NCBI GenBank assembly: GCA_012295275.1
Contig: CM022665.1
Location: 16,967,976 to 17,001,475 of the forward strand
Source: Chrysomallon squamiferum
Taxonomy: Eukaryota > Mollusca > Gastropoda > Neomphalida > Peltospiridae
DNA length: 33,500 nucleotides
Direction of reading: 5' to 3'
Below are positions 22,581 to 33,500 of the stretch, in pieces; the first letter of the stretch is position 1; the number at the start of each line of letters is the position of its first letter. Under the pieces are notes generated by a model. The model searched no databases, had not been told where the DNA came from, and worked only from the letters and a program-made list of their open reading frames with translations. The position numbers and the translations under genes are program-made.

Positions 22581-24677
22581 TCTTTTTTCCTTATATGAAT
22601 GTGAAATATATTAAGAGACAGTAATTGTTTAAGGATTAATGGAGGGGAGAATTTTTTGCTTCTTTTTTAACGTTAAATTTGTTACACATAAGAGGTCAAA
22701 ATTTGAGAGAGACAAAAAATTATATTTATTTATTTTTATCTTGGATTACAGAATCATGTAATAAAATGACTTACAATTATATTTTGATGTTGATTTTCTA
22801 ATATCTGTAGTAAACAAAAGAAGTTTATTCTACATATAATGGAGTACTGTATTTTATCAAAAAATTAAACTGTATGCTTCATGACATTTCTTGAGTTTAA
22901 TTTTTAGTTACTTGAGAACATTATTGAACTGCATATTACCTGATTTTTCATTAATTTTTTTCATGCACCAAAGTTTGTACAAAATAAAATTCCTGTATCA
23001 TGGTTCATCATAAAATGACAATTATGGTACATAAATTTCTGTTTTATAATTTTCACAGAAAACTTACCATACTTGATGTTTGTGTATTGGAATATATAAT
23101 CTGATGTTTTATTTAATGTGTATTATGCTTTAATTGTTATACATATATGTTTTAGAGGTTAAGCTTATATTAAGTACATAGATATTCATTTTTATCTTGT
23201 TTCTGTACAAGCTTTAGCTTAGCTGTTGTATCTGTAGAACATTATATATGTATACATATATAAATCCATTCATTATGTAGCATTTTATTTGGTTTTTATT
23301 ATTATTATTATTATTATAAAAGTTACGTTATGTACTTAAATAATCATAATTTTAATGATACATGTGTTTAATGATAACAAAATTTTGGGTTGTGGTACAA
23401 CTTGTACATTACATTGATATTTAAAAACATATGGCATTTTGAATGTTATTTGAAACATTCCCAGTTTTATGTATTTATCTCCTAAAATGGATGAAAAAGG
23501 TAAATAATTAAACTGATATAATTTTAAATAATCATAATGAAATCAGGGAAACTGATGCTGATATAATTACATATATGCCAGTAACTGTATTACATTTAAA
23601 TAATAGTGCATAGCAATATCCAAAATGGGAATCTCTGATGAAAATTAATAAACAGAAAACTGAAGAAACTACAAATAATTAGAAACAGAGATGAGAAACT
23701 AGCAAAGCCAGTGAATGCTATAGAGGGCAGTTGATTTTTGACATGTGTATATAATTATAAACAATATTGATAGATATATATATGAAAAAGTTTTAAAGGG
23801 GTCACAAATTCTTTCGTTATCTTGAAATATTTTTGGACTCCATTGATGTAGAAACCTTGAAGCACAATGGTCTGTAGAGAAGCAACCGTCAGTTGTTCTG
23901 TGGATTGTTTTGTTGATTTGGGTTGGGGGGTTCTGATAGTACCAGAGCAGTGTTTTTTCAAAATAATTTTGAAAGAATGCTGTTTTTTAACCTTCTGTAT
24001 AATTTAGCATCACTGAAAAAATTAATAATAATAATAAAATTGAGAAAAAATTAAGAAAAAAACAACAAAATAAAAAACATTTAAAAATATATATATATAT
24101 ATATATAGGCTATACCCTACTAGAGCATTCATTGGCTCATTTTAGTTTCAAAATAGACAAGTTTCAGTCATATATTCTGTGTAATGTTTTAGTTCTACAT
24201 TTATTTTTTTCAGTGTACATTATTGGTTTATTTTGATGGTTGTGAAGTAAACACATTCCTCAGGGGCAGGTCCATGTTTTATGGAAAAGTTTGTTAAATT
24301 ATAAACAAAAACAAAACAGGTTAATAAAATCTCGATAAAGTGGGAAGATTTCTCTGACTTCCATCACAGACTGCACAAGCAGTGTTTTGATCCACTTCCC
24401 ACAGTGCCTGCCTGGATCCATGCGTGTTCCTGAAAGCATTCCAAAGTATCTTGGGATATTATTGTAGCTGAAAGTCCAAGCTTTATTACTGTAATGTGTT
24501 TTTTTTTAAAAACATTTCACTCGTTATTTTATTATTTTCTTTATCATCAGTTACTACACATTTGTATTTTGTCACATGCTGATTGATCATGTGTTATTGA
24601 TATGTTTTTGTTTTATTAATTAATCCAATTTATCTGTCTCCAAGGTTTTGTATAAGTTGCTGTTCTTTTGAAAATTA

Positions 24678-24683
24678 AATAAA
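24678..24683 (+). promoter_or_regulatory. Candidate distal poly(A) signal (AATAAA)
   Basis: AATAAA is followed after about 20 bases by a GT-rich run (ttatgttgttgttgttatt) resembling a downstream element. It sits close to where the T-over-A bias of the + strand fades. Confidence 0.3.
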
Positions 24684-25432
24684 GTTTAAAGTATTAACAT
24701 TATGTTGTTGTTGTTATTATTTTTTCTAGTGATTTGATGACAAAGGTATGTAGTTGTTTATTTACACATACTGTTGAGGGGAGTGCTATATTTACATGCA
24801 GAAAACCCCAACAACAAAGTATTTAATGGAAAAGTGCATTTCATATGTTCTGTGTGTGTGTGTGTGTGTGTTTTTGTCTATGTAAGTTCATGTGTGCGTG
24901 TGTAATTTCTGAAGTGCATATAAAAATATAAAAACCTCAATTAAACCTAAATTTCACTTCAGTGTGCAAAAAAGTAAATTAAGTTCTAAAATATTGACTG
25001 TAATAAGTGTTAACAAAACATTTTTACTCAGTGTATTTTGAGTAAATTCAGTAATACTGTTTTAAAACTCGGGCAATTTGAGTGTATTGTCTATTGTCAG
25101 AAATGTTAGGTTTTGGGCAGAAATTAGCAATATATTCCTTTTAAACCTGGAGTAACATATAGAGCCCGGTATTTAAGATGCATTATGTAAGACTTAACAT
25201 TTTGTTGTCATGAAAACAAATAAATATTTATTATATATTTTCTGGTGTCATTGATCCAAACAGACCAAATCAAATTAACAAAGTCAAAGTTAAAACTGAA
25301 TAATTTAATAAAGAATGGATTAATAAGAAAACATTTGATATAGCCTTACATGTTAATTATATTCTGCCATCCATAATAAAAATGAAAGTAAGAAAGTTAA
25401 TTGCTATTTGCGATTCATATACAATCGATGTA

Positions 25433-25527
25433 AAAAAAAAAAAAAAAAAAAAAAAATTGAAAAAGCAAAAAGGGGACAAAAAAAATAATTAAAAAAAAAA
25501 ATAAAATAATAATAATAATAATAATAA
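25433..25527. repeat. Poly-A tracts and (AAT)n
   Basis: A run of about 24 A, further A-rich sequence, then (AAT)6-7. Confidence 0.93.
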
Positions 25528-26210
25528 ACCATTCATGATTTATTAGATTTTTAAATGCAAAATTGTTAAAGCCAAATTAAAGCTATCATCTTTTATTGTA
25601 ACCTGTGCTAAATTTAATTATTGTATTCATTGCTCTTGCGTCAAGTTATGTTTTTAAAAGATATTATCTTTGAAAATTTGACAGATTGTTAACTGAAAGT
25701 GCCATTCACGTTTGACAGTCTCGTTACTCTTGTTACATAGAAAATACGGCGGATGGACTGGTTCTGACCTGACAACGTAATTTATTAATATGTCTAGAAC
25801 ATCTGCATTGACTGCGTGGTAGAGTCAACAGTCTAAACAAGTGATTATAGTCTGCTATGGTTAAGTTTAGAAAGGAATACAGTAATACAAGCTGACAATC
25901 CATTATTCTCTTGACGATCATCATCTTGACGCTATCTTCAGTGATTCAGTCTTCTATGAATTTTTTACTTGTCAACAATAATTCGGTTCTAGTACAAAAT
26001 ATATATTTCCATACACCATGGTTTCGTGTAATTATTTTTTAACACAATAAGTTACTGACCCAGCACTATCGCGCTAAGAAATGAGGATATTACATAAGAC
26101 AGACATAATGTTAACAGACTTTAAAAATAACGAAAATGCATTTTATTATTTATATATTTATTTATTTATTTATTCTTTCATTTATATAGCCATCATTTTT
26201 TTATTTTTTT

Positions 26211-26213
<3 letters not shown>

Positions 26214-26249
<36 letters not shown>

Positions 26250-26271
26250 TTTTTTTTTTAGATTATTATTA

Positions 26272-26322
<51 letters not shown>

Positions 26323-26324
26323 TT
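26214..26324. repeat. (ATT)n and (ATTT)n compound microsatellite
   Basis: Two ATT tracts separated by poly-T, followed by about 10 ATTT units. Confidence 0.95.
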
Positions 26325-26481
26325 GATGGGGTTGGGATTACTTGATTTTTTTTCTTTCTATTTTTAAATTAATATCGGCTTTTGCTGCTGCAAAATAAAA
26401 TTCTCATCCACCCATTATAATTTCAGTGCAGTCATGGATAAATGATTTCATTTGTTATGCAATCGGCAGAAAATAGCTGCG

Positions 26482-26506
26482 TGACTCACCTAAATGCATG
26501 ACGTCA
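26482..26506. promoter_or_regulatory. AP-1 (TGACTCA) and CRE (TGACGTCA) pair
   Basis: A perfect TGACTCA lies at 26482-26488 and a perfect palindromic CRE at 26499-26506, in a slightly CpG-enriched part of the intergenic interval. A regulatory role is inferred from motif identity and spacing only. Confidence 0.35.
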
Positions 26507-26717
26507 TCGAATCAATAAGGGCACAAGCGATCTGCCAGATTTTCTTGAACATCAATAATTTAATAATACTCAGGCATGGAACATAATAACTTGGCCGTTT
26601 TATGAACAGAATCTATTTTTTAAAATACATTAGTTGTGAATTCTTGGAATAAAACAGCAGCTGTATAGCCTATATATACAACGGTTTTGTGGGTCTAAGA
26701 GAGACTGTGTGTCTGTC

Positions 26718-26718
26718 T

Positions 26719-26794
<76 letters not shown>

Positions 26795-26798
26795 AGAG
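26718..26798. repeat. (TG)n(AG)n compound microsatellite
   Basis: (TG)13 joins directly to about 24 GA units, one interruption and four more AG. Confidence 0.98.
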
Positions 26799-27919
26799 CA
26801 AAAATATAACAAGATCCATATTAAAAATTTATAAAGAATTTATTCAGAAGTATCTATATGAAATCACAAGATATAACTATATTATATAGTCATTTATTTT
26901 AGATGTCATTTAAAAGTCATACAGCTGTTGAAAATCAGCTCCGGTAATCCGAGAACAATACATCATAACAATACAGGAATGTATTGTGACATCAACAAGA
27001 ACATGGTGTTATACATGTTTCACATGAAATATATTTAAGACATCTTATTGTAATAAAAATGTTGGTCTACATTTACTATTACTAAAACCTGAAATTTAGA
27101 TAGCATATATCACTTCAGGCACGGCAAAATGTCTGTTAGACGTAAACAAAATTAATAACCTAACATAATTGCGTACTACAGAACAAAGTTTGTGCGTTTC
27201 AGGATGTATTCATAATAACAAATATATTAAAATACAGTTACAATATACTTTACAGCTTGGGCTAAATACGACAAATACACAGAACTGGATTTAAAATTGT
27301 CATTGTAATTCTTCATTGATTTAGATTCATAACAAATCATATTAATAGGTAATAAAACAGTTTAGAATGAAATATAGAAATTCAAATTTGGAGACGTAAT
27401 TTCATTCTTCAGTTTGTTACTGTAATTCAACCATTTGCAATTTATGTATTTAAACAATCTCTGTTTAGTGAAGATTTCAGTAAAATTTTATTCTCAGTTT
27501 AATACAACCCTGATTATTTGGATTGCTGGTTTAGTTTTTACACTGGATGTAAAATGTGTATTGAATCAACTCTTTTTATATAATTTGTAAAATAAATATT
27601 TGCACACGATACCCAAGCAACTGTGGTTTATTCAAGACTAACAAAAATTATAACCGAATTCAGTACGTATTTTACTCCGTGAAGTTAGATTTTGAATTAA
27701 AGTTATTATACTAAAGTTTTATTCTAAAACAATGACGGTATATTCTAATCGAGAATAAACAACATGCTGAAATTAGTAAAATATTTGTAACAATACATTA
27801 AAATTCTGCTTAATACAATTAATATTTTGTATAAAATAATTAAAATATTTTGATGAAACAAAAGACATATATATTCCCCCCCCCACCGCTTCACGGATTC
27901 TTTCATTACATTATACCGC

Positions 27920-27969
27920 TTTATTTCGAAAAACAAAATAATAGTAATAATAATAATAATTAATTTATT
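27920..27969 (-). promoter_or_regulatory. Candidate arginase poly(A) signals
   Basis: Read on the - strand, AATAAA occurs at 27969-27964 and at 27925-27920, 400-450 bp past the arginase stop. They are the first canonical hexamers I found after it. In such AT-rich DNA the motif is expected often by chance. Confidence 0.25.
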
Positions 27970-28369
27970 AATACAGTAACACACTGGATTTTCACTTTTG
28001 ATCAAATACCCAGTCAAAAATATGACAAAACTTACAAAAAGGTTTTTAAACAATAATAATACAAAATATATTATTATATACACTCTCAATAACAATTCAT
28101 CATTGCAATTATAACATAAAGATGCTTATTGAGTTAAAACACCAATTAGCATCATATGAAAATATTAATCAAGCATATATATGAGTTGTCACAGTGATAA
28201 GATTCAATAATATTTATCAAAGAAAGAGTATACAAAGTATAAAAAAATAAGTTTCTTTTCACAAAGTCTGTGAAAAGATCACACATCGTTGGTATTAAAA
28301 CAGAGTCAAGCCAATTCTCATTAATGAATGAGTCGGGAACAGCGTAGCGTGTCGTCGATGGAAGGGAGG

Positions 28370-32863
<4,494 letters not shown>

Positions 32864-32948
32864 CTAAAAATAATTTTTGAACATTAACGTCTATCTTGGA
32901 GTGTACCAGTAACCTGTTTAATATGAACTGTGCCGGTTTAAGACTCAC

Positions 32949-32973
32949 GTTTTATGAATTGCAACCCTGGAGT
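32949..32973 (-). CDS. Candidate arginase micro-exon (TPGLQFIK)
   Basis: A 25 bp stretch lies between a weak acceptor (ttccggag) and a strong donor (gtgagt). It ends one base into a codon, exactly the phase the next exon requires. It would encode TPGLQFIK, comparable to the AGLLEKLK segment that precedes DYGDL in arginases. An in-frame TAA lies just upstream, so the exon cannot be longer unless its boundary differs. It is very short and the acceptor lacks a pyrimidine tract, so this is tentative. Confidence 0.3.
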
Positions 32974-33500
32974 CTCCGGAAATTAAGTGAAATGTTATTT
33001 TAATTTCTTCAACATTTTGATTTCGTTTCGATAATATTACAGGGGCCCTCATAGTACCTCTTGCCCACAGGCCTGCAAAAACGTAATTCGGCATTGCATC
33101 CAAACAGCATAAACACATTTTGCATACGTTCAGATGATTGTTTTACTTGTTTATATTTAAGTTTAAATATAGACGGTCTAAATGTTACACTGTAAATTAT
33201 CTTTGTTCTATCTTTGACGACCAGTCATTGTATAATAATAAAATAGACAATAAAAGCTGCACGACGACTGACTTCCTTTTTCTTAATAACTTCATTTCAT
33301 ACTGAGATAAGATGGTAAACAGAATCGAGTGAAAAAGTAAATTGGGGACATTTTTAATATAATTATTACTTTGTGTGCAGTGATGTCACACGTAAATGTT
33401 AACCGCTTTGCGTACAATACAAATGTACTAGTATGTAAGCAGTCGTGTAGTTAAGGCATGGCAAGTACGGCACTTTCTATTAAACTTAACGGGTGGTTTT
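32974..33500. other. Right edge, no exon recognised
   Basis: The arginase N-terminal motif (IGxPFxxGQ...GP) was looked for on the - strand and not found. A CRE variant TGATGTCA lies at 33381-33388. The region is probably arginase intron 1 or 5' flank. Confidence 0.4.

Larger units (their letters stand above)
14314..24677 (+). other. T-rich non-coding stretch, possible very long 3' UTR of the receptor
   Basis: No credible exon is found on either strand. The + strand is visibly richer in T than in A. AU-rich ATTTA arrays occur at 17818-17838, 18260-18286 and 21056-21073. Pumilio-like TGTANATA motifs occur at 20825, 22481 and 23746. The stretch also contains (ATT)n tracts, CA repeats and poly-T/poly-A runs. 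Transcription is inferred only; an earlier poly(A) site is possible. Confidence 0.4.
24684..27919. other. Intergenic interval between convergent genes
   Basis: No supported gene. It holds a TG repeat (24851-24871), a poly-A tract (25433-25456), trinucleotide and ATTT tracts, a TG/GA compound tract and a bZIP-type site pair. CpG dinucleotides become noticeably commoner from about 25.7 kb onward. Confidence 0.5.

Noticed and set aside
23755-23961. 68-codon - strand open frame (HCSGTIRTPQPKSTKQS)
   Set aside because: Slightly less repetitive than its surroundings, but no family, splice signal or stop context supports it. A transposon relic cannot be excluded.
26081-26326. Tyr/Leu/Phe-rich 81-codon open frame
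   Set aside because: Made of (ATT)n, (ATTT)n and poly-T.
27745-28095. 116-codon - strand open frame downstream of the arginase stop
   Set aside because: Ile/Leu/Phe-rich product typical of random AT-rich sequence, lying in the presumed arginase 3' UTR, with no family resemblance.
33040-33115. - strand reading VGKRYYEGP, reminiscent of the arginase N-terminal GQ...GVExGP
   Set aside because: The spacing is wrong, the IGxPF lead is absent, and no donor gives the phase needed by the next exon.

Overview
The window is eukaryotic DNA from an animal. It is very AT-rich and packed with microsatellites and homopolymers: (AAT)n/(ATT)n, (CA)n, (GA)n, poly-T and poly-A. Its second gene has short exons split by GT-AG introns. 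A lophotrochozoan, most likely a cephalopod mollusc, fits the repeat style and gene content, but that is inference and no single diagnostic marker was seen.

Two genes are clear. (1) On the + strand, one uninterrupted 5.6 kb exon (8679 to at least 14313) encodes a complete type I transmembrane protein of the neurexin/CASPR superfamily. The order is signal peptide, LamG, EGF, LamG, LamG, EGF, fibrinogen-like, LamG, EGF, LamG, EGF, LamG, Thr/Pro-rich stalk, one membrane segment, then a ~260-residue cytoplasmic tail ending in a class I PDZ-ligand-like ESFL. The first ATG of the open frame (8620) lies before a good 3' splice site (tttctctgtttacag, ending at 8678). The real start is therefore probably 8680, which opens a classical signal peptide. 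Combining a CASPR-type fibrinogen-like module with a neurexin-like LamG-EGF scaffold resembles axotactin-type proteins. (2) On the - strand, seven phase-consistent exons between 32863 and 28370 encode about 281 residues of an arginase, reaching the stop codon. All six Mn-ligand residues of the family are present. The N-terminal ~40 residues are not securely found and probably lie in exons to the right of the window; one 25-base candidate exon is noted at 32949-32973.

Layout: 1-500 holds a possible terminal exon of an unknown - strand gene. 500-8640 has no convincing gene and contains two satellite-like tandem repeats (about 65 and 68 bp periods) and many microsatellites; part is probably an intron of the receptor's 5' UTR. 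8679-14313 is the receptor CDS. 14314-about 24.7 kb is T-rich, non-coding and full of AU-rich motifs. It could be a very long 3' UTR ending near the AATAAA at 24678. 24.7-28.0 kb is intergenic, with slightly more CpG and a CRE/AP-1 pair. 28.0-33.0 kb is arginase and its introns, including a pure 136-base (CT)n tract. 33.0-33.5 kb has no recognised exon. The genes are convergent (tail to tail). There is no evident functional link between them: one is a putative cell-surface adhesion/neuronal receptor, the other an enzyme of arginine catabolism.
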